Shown here one piece after another: positions 46,611-55,150 of a DNA stretch of 64,000 bases. The translations under genes and the position numbers were made by a program. The DNA lies in the NCBI GenBank assembly GCA_017643215.1, contig JAEPNV010000016.1, positions 1-64,000 on the forward strand, read 5' to 3'. The number at the start of each line of letters is the position of its first letter. Position 1 is the first letter of the stretch. This stretch comes from Roseibium sp. (GTDB lineage: Bacteria > Pseudomonadota > Alphaproteobacteria > Rhizobiales > Stappiaceae). Below the pieces are notes generated by a model, which saw only the letters and a list, made by a program, of their open reading frames with translations, searched no databases and was not told the origin of the DNA.

Positions 46611-47570
46611 TCATTCGGCGGCGGTGCGGTGGGGAAGAACGATCTCGTAGCCCTCCTCCTCCGGCTCATCGTCAACCAGTTCGGCGGGAAAGCCCTCCGC
46701 CAGGACCTTGAGGCCGGTCGGTTCCTCAAGCCGCTCGATGATCCGGTCAGACTGAGCGCGGTCGCCATAGCGCTGCTGGCCGTCCGCCATCACCTTGATG
46801 ATGAGCGGCGACAGTTCCAGCGGCACCTGATGGTCGTCTGCGAGTTTTTGGAAGAGGCCAATATCCTTTTGCACCAGGTCCATGGTGAAATTGACGTCCC
46901 GCGTGCCCGACAGAATGAGCTGGGATTCGGTCTCGTGGACAAAGGACGTGCCGGAACTGATCCGGATCGCCTCATAGGCCGTGGCCAGATCAAGGCCGGC
47001 GGCCTTCATCGTCGCCAGCGCCTCGCACAGTGAAACCAGATTGGCGGTGGCCAGATAGTTGGTCATCACCTTGAGCTTGGACGCCGATCCCAAAGGTCCC
47101 GTGTGCAGGATGCGCCGGCCGAGGCGCTTCAAAAGCGGCAGAACGTGCACCACCGCCGCCCGGTCGCCGCCGGCGAAAATCGAGATGTTGCCGGTCGCCG
47201 CGCGGTGGCAGCCGCCCGAGACCGGGCATTCGACGGCCTGGCCGCCCTTTTCGGCGACCAGGCCACCAAGCCGGACGATCTCGTCGGCATCGGTGGTCGA
47301 CATTTCCACCCAGGTTTTTCCGGCCGTGATCTCCGGCAGCATCTGGGTGACCACGGCATTGGAGGCGGCCGGGCTCGGCAGGCAGGTGATCACAACGTCG
47401 GACGTGCGCATCAGCGCCGCTGGATCGCCGCTGGCCTTCGCGCCGCGGGCCTCAAATCCGGCAACCAGCCCGGGATCAAGGTCATGTACGCTCAGATCCA
47501 CGCCGTTGCGCAAAAGACTGCCGGCAAGTTTGCCGCCGACGTTCCCCAGTCCGATAAACCCGACCTTCAT
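46611..47570 (-). CDS. Beta-hydroxyacid dehydrogenase (3-hydroxyisobutyrate / tartronate-semialdehyde reductase family)
   Basis: About 319 residues. GFIGLGNVGGKLAGSL binds NAD(P), CPVSGGCHRAATG forms the substrate loop, and the catalytic Lys is in GSASKLKVMTNYLA near residue 168. The C-terminal 40 residues (EEPTGLKVLAEGFPAELVDDE...) exceed the usual family end. With the glycerate kinase at the right edge, reduction of tartronate semialdehyde to glycerate is a reasonable guess; hydroxyisobutyrate or another beta-hydroxyacid is equally possible from sequence. Divergent from the Gfo/Idh gene; start 47570 chosen at the Rossmann N-terminus. Confidence 0.87.
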   Translation of the reverse strand: MKVGFIGLGNVGGKLAGSLLRNGVDLSVHDLDPGLVAGFEARGAKASGDPAALMRTSDVVITCLPSPAASNAVVTQMLPEITAGKTWVEMSTTDADEIVRLGGLVAEKGGQAVECPVSGGCHRAATGNISIFAGGDRAAVVHVLPLLKRLGRRILHTGPLGSASKLKVMTNYLATANLVSLCEALATMKAAGLDLATAYEAIRISSGTSFVHETESQLILSGTRDVNFTMDLVQKDIGLFQKLADDHQVPLELSPLIIKVMADGQQRYGDRAQSDRIIERLEEPTGLKVLAEGFPAELVDDEPEEEGYEIVLPHRTAAE

Positions 47571-47944
47571 CCGTTTCTCTTTCTGATTCTCTGGCGATCC
47601 GCGCGTGAGCGTGTCGGCGCCGCTGGTGCCTGATCCCGGCATGTTTACCGCGACCACGCTAACTCAGTTTTTCGCCGGGCGAAATCAGGTTTGAGGGCCG
47701 CTGACACGTCCCCTTTTTCCATTGGACGGACCGGCCCGCGCGCCCACTCACCGTGACGGGACCGGCAAGCTGATCTGGGAACAAGGCCGCGTCCAAAGGC
47801 GTCTCTGGCCGCTTTCAGCATGCTGCATCGGCCAATTGGCGCGGCCATCGGTGCCAAATTGTCGCCGCAGTCGTAACATTTTTGAATTTTATTTCTTTAT
47901 TTCAATGCTTTATAATTTTTTTGATGTCCGAATAAAATTGTGAC

Positions 47945-47973
47945 TTGACAGTCTTGGAACGTTCCATTAAAAC
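47945..47973 (+). promoter_or_regulatory. Predicted sigma-70 promoter of the cluster B operon
   Basis: A perfect -35 hexamer TTGACA (47945-47950), a 17-base spacer and the -10-like TAAAAC (47968-47973). The first operator fills the spacer. It would start transcription near 47980, about 40 bases before the Gfo/Idh start codon. Confidence 0.65.
47955..47966. promoter_or_regulatory. LacI-type operator O1
   Basis: Perfect 12-base palindrome TGGAACGTTCCA with a central CG, as in LacI/PurR-family sites. It lies between the -35 and -10 boxes, so a bound repressor would exclude RNA polymerase. The likely repressor is encoded at 62522. Confidence 0.75.
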
Positions 47974-47983
47974 GATTTAAAAA

Positions 47984-47999
47984 TTTGGAACGATCCAAA
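47984..47999. promoter_or_regulatory. LacI-type operator O2
   Basis: TTTGGAACGATCCAAA, nearly palindromic with a central CG and the same TGGAACG half as O1. The two centres are 31 bp apart, three turns of the helix, so both dimers would lie on the same face. Confidence 0.72.
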
Positions 48000-48018
48000 G
48001 ATCGGTTGGGAGGATGAC

Positions 48019-49020
48019 ATGCGTTGGGGCCTCGTTGGCGCGAGCCGGATTGCATCCAGTTACATGATTGACGCGCTCCGCGCGCAAGATGGCGCCGACG
48101 TCGTGGCGGTTTTGAGCTCCGATGCGGCGCGCGGCCGGGACTTTGCCGGAACGCACGGCATCGCCCACAGTTTCACCGACCTCGACGCGCTCCTGACTGA
48201 GGCCGATGTCGATGCGGTCTACATTTCCACCACCAACGAAAAGCACCATCGCCAGGCCATGGCGTCAATCGCCGCCGGCAAGCATGTCCTGTGCGAAAAG
48301 CCGCTCGCCATGACGCTGGTCGATGCCGGCGAGATGGTCCGCGCCGCGGCGGCCCGGGGCGTTGTCTTTGCCACCAATCATCACCTGCGCAACGCCGGAT
48401 CGCATCTGGCCATCAAGGCGCTGATCGACGGCGGACGGATCGGCAATGTCCTGAGCGCCCGGGTGTTCCACGCCGTCAACCTGCCCGAGCACCTGCGCGG
48501 ATGGCGGATCAACGATGCGGCCGCCGGCGGCGGCGTCATTCCCGACATTGTCGTCCATGACGCGGACACGATCCGGTTTCACCTGTCCGAGGATCCGGTC
48601 GATGTGATTGCAAAGGCCGGAACGTCAGGGCTCGGCGAAGGCGTCGAGGACAGCGTCATGTCGGTCTGGTCGATGCCCTCCGGCGCCATGGTGCAAACCC
48701 ACGAGAGCTTCACCCATGCGTTCGCCGGAACCGGCATTGAGTTCCATGGCACCAAGGGATCGATCTTTGCCCGCAACGTCATGACCCAGCAACCGACCGG
48801 CGAGATCTGGCTGGTCGACGAATCCGGACGGCACGACATCACCTTTGACAGCCACAATCTCTACCACCGCTCGATGGGCCTGTTTCACGGTGCCGTCAAA
48901 GGTACGGGACGGCCCTCGGCCGACGGACCTGACGGGGTGAAATCGCTCGCGGTTGCGCTCGCGGTTTCAGAAGCGGCCCAGACCGGCCAAACCGTGTCGG
49001 TCGACTACGGAGGTTTTTAG
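48019..49020 (+). CDS. Gfo/Idh/MocA oxidoreductase resembling 1,5-anhydro-D-fructose reductase
   Basis: A 333-residue NAD(P)-dependent sugar dehydrogenase. RWGLVGASRIASSYMIDAL is the nucleotide fold, the catalytic Lys is in HVLCEKPLAMTL near residue 98, and TNHHLRNAGSH and GGVIPDIVVHDADTIRF follow. From memory these segments match the 1,5-anhydro-D-fructose reductase of Sinorhizobium over most of its length (STTNExH, TNHHLRNA, RVFHAVxLPxHLxGWR, RNVMTQxPxG), closer than other family members I know. That suggests an anhydro-sugar or 2-keto-sugar substrate, but identity needs a proper comparison. First gene of the long plus operon; AGGA 5 bases upstream. Confidence 0.85.
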   Translation: MRWGLVGASRIASSYMIDALRAQDGADVVAVLSSDAARGRDFAGTHGIAHSFTDLDALLTEADVDAVYISTTNEKHHRQAMASIAAGKHVLCEKPLAMTLVDAGEMVRAAAARGVVFATNHHLRNAGSHLAIKALIDGGRIGNVLSARVFHAVNLPEHLRGWRINDAAAGGGVIPDIVVHDADTIRFHLSEDPVDVIAKAGTSGLGEGVEDSVMSVWSMPSGAMVQTHESFTHAFAGTGIEFHGTKGSIFARNVMTQQPTGEIWLVDESGRHDITFDSHNLYHRSMGLFHGAVKGTGRPSADGPDGVKSLAVALAVSEAAQTGQTVSVDYGGF

Positions 49021-49022
49021 CG

Positions 49023-50597
49023 ATGGCCTCCAAAATCGTATCGATGGACGACGCAGCGGGCCGGATCAAGGACGGCGCGGTGGTCACGGTTTCCTCCTCC
49101 TCCGGTCTGGGCTGCCCCGACAAGATGCTCGAAGCCATCGGCGCCCGGTTCGACCGGGAAGGCCACCCAAGAGGCCTGACGACGCTGCACCCGATCGCCG
49201 CCGGCGACATGTACGGCATCAAGGGCATCGACCACATCGCCAAGGATGGCCTGCTCTCGACGATCATCGCCGGCTCCTATCCCTCCGGTCCGTCCTCGCT
49301 GCCGATGCCGGAGATCTGGCGCATGCTGGTCGACAACCGGGTCGCAGCCTACAACGTGCCCTCCGGCATCCTGTTCGACATGCACAAGGACGTCGCCGCC
49401 CGCCGGCCGGGCGTGATGACCAAGGTCGGGCTCGACACGTTCGTCGACCCGATCCGCCAGGGCTGCGCCATGAACGATGCAGCAGCCCAAAAACCCATCG
49501 TGTCGCGGCTGGAGTTTGGCGGCGAGACCTGGCTGCATTTTCCCAATATCGTGCCGGATGTGGCGATCATCCGGGCAACCACGGCGGACGAGCGCGGCAA
49601 CCTCACCTATGAGCACGAGGGCGCCTATCTCGGCGGCCTGGAACAGGCGATCGCCGTGCGCAATCACGGCGGGCTGGTGATCGCGCAGGTCAAACGCGTG
49701 ACCGCCGCCGGCTCGCTGCGCCCGCACGACGTACGCGTGCCCGGGCATCTGGTTGACCTTGTCGTTGTCGATCCCGACCAGCGCCAGACCACCGAGACCG
49801 ACTACGATCCGGCAATTTCCGGCGAAATCATGCGCCCGTGGTCAAGCTTTACGCTGGCCGAACACGGCATTGAGAAGGTTGTCGCGCGCCGGGCGGCGAT
49901 GGAGCTGAAACAGGGGCAGACCGCCAATCTCGGCTTCGGAATTTCCGCCATGGTGCCGCGGGTGCTTCTGGAAGCCGGCCAGGAACAGGCGGTGACCTGG
50001 GCAATCGAACAAGGCGCGACCGGCGGCATGCCGCTCACCGGATTTGCCTTCGGCTGCGCGTCGAACGCCGATGCCTATGTCCCCTCCCCGCAGCAATTCA
50101 CCTATTTTCAGGGCGCCGGTTTCGACGTTTCGTTCCTGTCGTTCCTGGAAATCGACCTTGACGGCAACGTCAACGTCTCCAAGCTCGGCAAAAAGCCGTA
50201 TCTAACCGCCGGCTGCGGCGGCTTCGTCGATATCACCGCGCATGCGAAAAAGATCGTCTTCTCCGGGCTGTTCGAAGCCGGCGCGGATGTGGAATTGACC
50301 GACGACGCACTGACGGTCAAATCCCCGGGCAAGTTCACCAAGATGGTCGATGCGGTCGAGCACGTGACCTTCTCCGGTCTCCGGGCCCGCGAGACGGGGC
50401 AGGACGTCCTTTACATCACCGAGCGCTGCGTCATCAAACTCACCGACAGCGGATTGATCGCGACGGAAATCATGCCGGGCATCAATCCCGGCCGGGACAT
50501 CGTCGATGCCTCCAACGGCCGGGTCCGGGTCGCCAATGATGCGGTCGAAATGCCCAAGACGCTGTTGCGTCAGGCACCGATGGAGCTCGCCCTGTGA
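49023..50597 (+). CDS. Single-chain family I CoA-transferase, cluster B
   Basis: A 524-residue two-domain CoA-transferase, paralogue of the cluster A enzyme. The catalytic Glu329 is in WAIEQGATGGM. Shared landmarks are FGGGGAAND/QGCAMNDAAA-type region, PDVAIIRATTADERGN, a mid-chain L-V-D-x-V-V-x-x-P-x-Q-x-Q segment and the KVSKLG/GGFVDI ending. It activates a pathway acid as its CoA ester. It begins 2 bases after the Gfo/Idh stop and overlaps the enoyl-CoA hydratase gene by 4. Confidence 0.9.
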   Translation: MASKIVSMDDAAGRIKDGAVVTVSSSSGLGCPDKMLEAIGARFDREGHPRGLTTLHPIAAGDMYGIKGIDHIAKDGLLSTIIAGSYPSGPSSLPMPEIWRMLVDNRVAAYNVPSGILFDMHKDVAARRPGVMTKVGLDTFVDPIRQGCAMNDAAAQKPIVSRLEFGGETWLHFPNIVPDVAIIRATTADERGNLTYEHEGAYLGGLEQAIAVRNHGGLVIAQVKRVTAAGSLRPHDVRVPGHLVDLVVVDPDQRQTTETDYDPAISGEIMRPWSSFTLAEHGIEKVVARRAAMELKQGQTANLGFGISAMVPRVLLEAGQEQAVTWAIEQGATGGMPLTGFAFGCASNADAYVPSPQQFTYFQGAGFDVSFLSFLEIDLDGNVNVSKLGKKPYLTAGCGGFVDITAHAKKIVFSGLFEAGADVELTDDALTVKSPGKFTKMVDAVEHVTFSGLRARETGQDVLYITERCVIKLTDSGLIATEIMPGINPGRDIVDASNGRVRVANDAVEMPKTLLRQAPMELAL

Positions 50598-51361
50598 GCG
50601 CGCTGCATCTGATCCGGCACGGCACGACGGCCGAGTTGCGCCTGGACAATCCGGCCAAGCTGAACGCGTTCACCGTAGACATGCTCTCTGCCCTGGAGGC
50701 CCACTGCGCGGAACTGGAGCGGGACGCGGATATTCTCGCGGTCGTGATCACGGCGGAAGACAGCAAGGCGTTTTGCGCCGGCGCCGATATCGTTGCCTGG
50801 TCCGAACTGGAGCCGTGGGACTTCGCCCGGCACTGGGTGCGCGATGGGCACAGGATCTTTGATCGCCTGGCGCGGCTCAGCAAGCCGACGGTCGCGGCAC
50901 TTGGCGGGCATGCGTTTGGCGGCGGGTTGGAATTCGCCGCCGCCGCCGACATCCGTGTCATGGCGCCCGGCGCCACCCTTGCCCTCCCCGAGGCCGGCGT
51001 CGGTATCGTGCCCGGCTGGTCCGGCACGCAGCGTCTGATCCGGCTGTTGGGCGAACCACTGGTGAAGGAGATGGCCCTTTTTGGCCGCCGTGTTTCAGCA
51101 GACCGAGCTTTGGCGACAGGATTCATCGCTGCGATCGCGGACGATCCGCGCGCGGAAGCGTTCGAGATCGCCGGACGGCTGTCCGGCACATCACCGCGCG
51201 CCGTCGAGGTCGCGAAATACATGATCCACGCGGCTGCCGGCGAAGACCGCGGCGCCATGATCGAAACCCTAGGCGCGGGCATGATCGGGCCATCGGCCGA
51301 CCGGACCGAAGGTGTTGCCGCGTTCCGCGCCAAACGCAAACCCAGTTTCCCGGGGGCCTGA
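50594..51361 (+). CDS. Enoyl-CoA hydratase/isomerase (crotonase family)
   Basis: A 255-residue crotonase. The oxyanion hole is formed by FCAGADI and GGHAFGGGLEFA. Both catalytic Glu positions of true hydratases are kept: the Glu in GGGLE and the one in LALPEAGVGIVPGWSGTQRL. Hydrates or dehydrates the CoA ester formed by the preceding enzyme. GTG start overlaps the transferase stop (GTGA). It occupies the position that a MaoC hydratase holds in cluster A, an example of unrelated enzymes filling the same slot. Confidence 0.91.
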   Translation: MSALHLIRHGTTAELRLDNPAKLNAFTVDMLSALEAHCAELERDADILAVVITAEDSKAFCAGADIVAWSELEPWDFARHWVRDGHRIFDRLARLSKPTVAALGGHAFGGGLEFAAAADIRVMAPGATLALPEAGVGIVPGWSGTQRLIRLLGEPLVKEMALFGRRVSADRALATGFIAAIADDPRAEAFEIAGRLSGTSPRAVEVAKYMIHAAAGEDRGAMIETLGAGMIGPSADRTEGVAAFRAKRKPSFPGA

Positions 51362-51362
51362 C

Positions 51363-52895
51363 GTGACCGACCTGACTGTGATTTCCGCCGCCCGCGCCAC
51401 ACTTCCCGACACGCCGTTCGCCGCGCGGCACTTGATCGACGGCGTGTGGTGCGACAGCGCCGACGGCGCGACCTTTGATCGTGTCTCCCCGTCCCATGGG
51501 CACGTGGTGACCAAGGCCGCCAAAGGCGGCGCGAAGGATGTCGCGCACGCGATTGAAGCGGCCCGGCTCGCATTCGACGCCGGCACCTGGTCGCGGTCGA
51601 GCGGCAAGGACAGGGCGGCGCTCCTTTTGAAGGTCGCCGATCTGATCGACCGCGAGTGCGAGCGGATCGCAATGATGGAGACGCTTGAATCCGGCAAGCC
51701 GATCAGCCAGGCGAAAGCGGAGATCGAGGGCGCGGCCGACCTTTGGCGTTATGCGGCGGCGCTCGCACGGACCATGCACGGCGAAAGCCACAACACACTC
51801 GGTGACAACATGCTGGGCGTGGTGCTGAAGGAACCAATCGGGGTCGTGTCGATCATCACACCGTGGAATTTTCCGTTCCTGATCGTTTCGCAAAAACTGC
51901 CCTTCGCGCTGGCGGCCGGGTGCACGGCGGTGGTCAAACCGTCCGAGATGACCCCCGCGACCACTGTCATTTTGGGCGAGTTGCTGGTCGAGGCCGGACT
52001 GCCGGCCGGCGTCGTCAACATCGTCCTGGGCTATGGTGAGCCGGTGGGCACGGCGATGACGACCGACAGCCGGGTGGACATGGTCACATTCACCGGCTCA
52101 ACCGGTGTCGGCAAGGCAATCGTCAAGGCCGCGGCGGCCACCTTGAAGAAGGTGTCGCTGGAGCTCGGCGGCAAGAACCCGCAAGTGATCTTCCCGGACG
52201 CGGATCTCAATAGTGCGGTCGACGCGGTGGTGTTCGGCGTTTACTTCAATGCCGGCGAATGCTGCAATTCCGGCTCGCGCATCCTGGTGCATGAAGACAT
52301 TGCCGAAGACTTCATCGCCCGCACGGTGGCCCTTTCGCGGGACGTTCCGTTCGGCGATCCGCTCGACCCGGACACCAAGGTCGGCGCGATCATCACGCCA
52401 CAACACCAGGAAAAAATTGACAGTTACGTGAAAGAGGCGGCCAAATCAGGGGCTCAGGTCCGGCTCGGCGGCGCACCGCTGTCCGTGGCCGGCCTTGACG
52501 GGCAGTTCTATCAGCCGACCGTGGTCGCCGATGTCACCCGAGACATGCCCATCGCCCGCGAAGAGGTGTTCGGACCGGTGCTGTCAGTTCTGACGTTCTC
52601 GTCGCTGGAGGAGGCGATCAGCTTGGTGAACGACGCGGAATACGGACTGTCGGCGGGCGTGTGGAGCGAAAATGTTCACACCTGCCTGGAATTTGCCCTG
52701 CGCGCCCAGGCCGGGACGGTTTGGACGAACACCTGGATGGACGGGTATGCCGAACTGCCGTTCGGCGGGGTAAAGGAAAGCGGTCAGGGCCGGGAGCTCG
52801 GCCGCTACGGATTGGATGAGTTTCTCGAGGCAAAAACGGTGACGATGCGGATTGGCCGCACGCGCGCGCCTTGGGTTCAGCCGCGAACGGACTGA
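51363..52895 (+). CDS. NAD(P)-dependent aldehyde dehydrogenase, cluster B
   Basis: About 510 residues. TPWNFPFLIVSQKLPFA, FTGSTGVGKAIV, the base Glu in LELGGKNPQVIF, the nucleophile in GECCNSGSRILVHE and EVFGPVLSVL are intact. Closest relative in the window is the cluster A enzyme at 36882, including the double Cys. The start is GTG 51363, one base after the hydratase stop; a frame open to 51312 overlaps that gene and is less likely. The acid it makes is a candidate substrate for the CoA-transferase. Confidence 0.92.
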   Translation: MTDLTVISAARATLPDTPFAARHLIDGVWCDSADGATFDRVSPSHGHVVTKAAKGGAKDVAHAIEAARLAFDAGTWSRSSGKDRAALLLKVADLIDRECERIAMMETLESGKPISQAKAEIEGAADLWRYAAALARTMHGESHNTLGDNMLGVVLKEPIGVVSIITPWNFPFLIVSQKLPFALAAGCTAVVKPSEMTPATTVILGELLVEAGLPAGVVNIVLGYGEPVGTAMTTDSRVDMVTFTGSTGVGKAIVKAAAATLKKVSLELGGKNPQVIFPDADLNSAVDAVVFGVYFNAGECCNSGSRILVHEDIAEDFIARTVALSRDVPFGDPLDPDTKVGAIITPQHQEKIDSYVKEAAKSGAQVRLGGAPLSVAGLDGQFYQPTVVADVTRDMPIAREEVFGPVLSVLTFSSLEEAISLVNDAEYGLSAGVWSENVHTCLEFALRAQAGTVWTNTWMDGYAELPFGGVKESGQGRELGRYGLDEFLEAKTVTMRIGRTRAPWVQPRTD

Positions 52896-52944
52896 CGTTT
52901 GGCGGAATTTTTGAAGGTCTTACGCAACCAAGGGAGGAGACCAA

Positions 52945-54189
52945 ATGCGTAAACTGGCAACTTCAATGACGGCATTGGCAACACTGTTCATTGCCACACA
53001 AGCCCAGGCGGAGGACGTGGAAGTCCTGCATTGGTGGACGTCCGGCGGTGAAGCCGCCGCACTCAACGTCCTCAAAGGCGATCTCGAAAGCCAGGGCATC
53101 GGCTGGCAGGACATGCCGGTCGCAGGTGGCGGCGGAACGCAGGCCATGACCGTGCTGCGCGCACGGGTCACCGCCGGCAATCCGCCCACCGCCGTCCAGA
53201 TGCTCGGCTTCGACATTCTCGACTGGGCCAAGGAAGGCGCGCTGGCCGACCTGAACATCCTGGCCGGCATGGAAGGCTGGGACGCAGTGGTGCCCGAAGC
53301 CCTGCAGCAATTCGCCAAGCATGACGGCAAGTGGGTGTCCGCCCCGGTGAATGTCCACTCGACCAACTGGGTGTGGGCCAACAAGGCTGTGCTGGACGAG
53401 CTCGGCATCGCTGTTCCGACCACGTGGGACGAGTTCGTGGCCGCTCTTGAGGCCGTCAAGGCCTCTGGCAAGACCGCCATCGCCCATGGCGGCCAGGCCT
53501 GGCAGGACGCAACGGTCTTCGATGCCGTCGTCATGTCCACGGGCGGGCTCGACTTCTACAAGAGCGCCTTCATTGATCTGGATGAGGATGCCCTTGGCTC
53601 CGACACCATGAAGGAAGCGTTCGACCGGATGGGCGTGATCCGCTCTTATGTGGACGACAACTTCTCCGGCCGTGACTGGAACCTGGCCACCGCCATGGTC
53701 ATCAACGGCGATGCCGCGTTCCAGATGATGGGCGACTGGGCCAAAGGCGAGTTCCTCAATGCCGGCAAGGTGCCGGATCAGGACTTCCTGTGTTTCCGGT
53801 TCCCCGGCACGCAGGAGCAAGTGACGTTCAACGCCGACCAGTTCGCGATGTTCGCGCAAGGCCCGGAAGTCGGCAAGGAACAGGCCGCTCTGGCGACCGC
53901 GATCCTGTCGCCCTCTTTCCAGTCGGCCTTTAACGTCGTCAAAGGCTCGGTGCCGGCGCGGACCGATGTGTCGAACGAAGCATTTGATGCTTGCGGCAAA
54001 AAAGGCATGGCGGATCTGAAAGCAGCGGCGGCCAGCGGCAACCTCGTCGGGTCCATGGCCCATGGCCACGCCAACCCGGCCTCCGTGAAAAACGCGATCT
54101 ATGACGTTGTCACCGCTCACTTCAACGGCGAGTACGACAGTGCTGCCGCCGTCGATGAACTTGTGACCGCGGTTCAGATCAACAAGTGA
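52945..54189 (+). CDS. Periplasmic sugar-binding protein, cluster B
   Basis: A 414-residue CUT1-type binding protein. Signal peptide of about 22 residues ([20 protein letters not shown], cut after QAQA). Mature part: [55 protein letters not shown] and [17 protein letters not shown], a pattern close to glucose/mannose-type binding proteins. It shows no close relation to the cluster A binding protein. A strong GGGAGGAG site lies 6 bases before the ATG. A stem-loop follows the stop. Confidence 0.93.
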   Translation: MRKLATSMTALATLFIATQAQAEDVEVLHWWTSGGEAAALNVLKGDLESQGIGWQDMPVAGGGGTQAMTVLRARVTAGNPPTAVQMLGFDILDWAKEGALADLNILAGMEGWDAVVPEALQQFAKHDGKWVSAPVNVHSTNWVWANKAVLDELGIAVPTTWDEFVAALEAVKASGKTAIAHGGQAWQDATVFDAVVMSTGGLDFYKSAFIDLDEDALGSDTMKEAFDRMGVIRSYVDDNFSGRDWNLATAMVINGDAAFQMMGDWAKGEFLNAGKVPDQDFLCFRFPGTQEQVTFNADQFAMFAQGPEVGKEQAALATAILSPSFQSAFNVVKGSVPARTDVSNEAFDACGKKGMADLKAAAASGNLVGSMAHGHANPASVKNAIYDVVTAHFNGEYDSAAAVDELVTAVQINK

Positions 54190-54199
54190 TCGACCGGAC

Positions 54200-54227
54200 G
54201 GAAGGCGGCCTCGCGCGGCCGCCTTCC
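54200..54227 (+). promoter_or_regulatory. Stem-loop after the binding-protein gene
   Basis: A perfect 11-base stem, GGAAGGCGGCC (54200-54210) and GGCCGCCTTCC (54217-54227), with loop TCGCGC. In ABC operons such hairpins stabilise the binding-protein mRNA so that it outnumbers the permeases. No T-run follows, so full termination is unlikely. Confidence 0.7.
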
Positions 54228-54247
54228 ACCCCGCCAGGAGATCCGAA

Positions 54248-55150
54248 ATGCCTTCATCTGCGACGGCGACCCGCCCCGGTCTTGCCGACCGGCTGCGCGA
54301 TGCCTTGCCCAAACTCGTCCTGAGCCCAACAGTCGCGATCGTTGCGATCTTTGTCTACGGGTTCATTGCCTTCACCCTCTACCTGTCCTTCACGGACAGC
54401 CGGATACTTCCCACCTTCGGCTGGGTGGGCTGGCAGAACTACGAAAATCTGTTCCGGATCCGCGCTTGGGACACAGCGGTCAACAACCTGATTGTGTTTG
54501 GCGTTTTGTACATCGTGGTCTGCTGCGCGCTTGGGCTGCTCCTGGCCATTTTGCTGGATCAACGTATCCGGGCGGAAGGATTTATCCGCACCATCTACCT
54601 TTATCCGATGGCGCTCAGCTTCATCGTCACCGGGGTCGCCTGGAAATGGTTCCTGGACCCGGGCATCGGCCTGGAGGCCGTGGTCCGCGGCTGGGGGTTT
54701 GAGAGTTTCACCTTCGGCTGGATCAAGGACAGCGATATGGCGATCTACACGATCGTGATCGCCGCCGTCTGGCAAACCTCCGGGTTCGTGATGGCCATGT
54801 TCCTGGCAGGCCTGCGCGGGATCGACAGCGAGATGATGAAGGCAGCGCAGATCGACGGCGCTTCGACCTTCGCGCTCTACCGGCGGATCGTGATTCCGCA
54901 GCTTCGGCCGGCTTTCATGTCTGCCTTCGTGGTGCTCGCGCATATGGCGATCAAGTCCTATGACTTGGTCATCGCGCTCACCGGCGGCGGGCCGGGCACA
55001 GCCACCGAGCTGCCCGCAACCTTCATGTATTCCTACACGTTCACACGCAACCAGATGGGCATCGGTGCGGCATCCGCGGTCATCATGCTGATGACGATCG
55101 CCGCGATCATCGTCCCCTATCTCTGGTCTGAACTTCGGGAGAAGAAGTGA
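54248..55150 (+). CDS. Sugar ABC transporter permease, MalF/GtsB type
   Basis: A 300-residue CUT1 permease with six membrane helices, beginning SPTVAIVAIFVYGFIAFTLYLSF. The EAA-type loop reads KAAQIDGASTFALYRRIVIP near residue 200; the first Glu is replaced by Lys, as in many GtsB proteins. Works with the next gene, the binding protein and the ATPase. Its stop overlaps the following ATG by one base. Confidence 0.92.
   Translation: MPSSATATRPGLADRLRDALPKLVLSPTVAIVAIFVYGFIAFTLYLSFTDSRILPTFGWVGWQNYENLFRIRAWDTAVNNLIVFGVLYIVVCCALGLLLAILLDQRIRAEGFIRTIYLYPMALSFIVTGVAWKWFLDPGIGLEAVVRGWGFESFTFGWIKDSDMAIYTIVIAAVWQTSGFVMAMFLAGLRGIDSEMMKAAQIDGASTFALYRRIVIPQLRPAFMSAFVVLAHMAIKSYDLVIALTGGGPGTATELPATFMYSYTFTRNQMGIGAASAVIMLMTIAAIIVPYLWSELREKK

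Larger units (their letters stand above)
47571..48018. promoter_or_regulatory. Divergent control region of cluster B
   Basis: 448 bases between the divergent operons. Bases 47876-47940 are strikingly AT-rich in this GC-rich genome (TTTTTGAATTTTATTTCTTT and following), as UP elements and promoters are. The plus-strand promoter and two operators are listed separately. I saw no clear minus-strand promoter. Confidence 0.6.
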
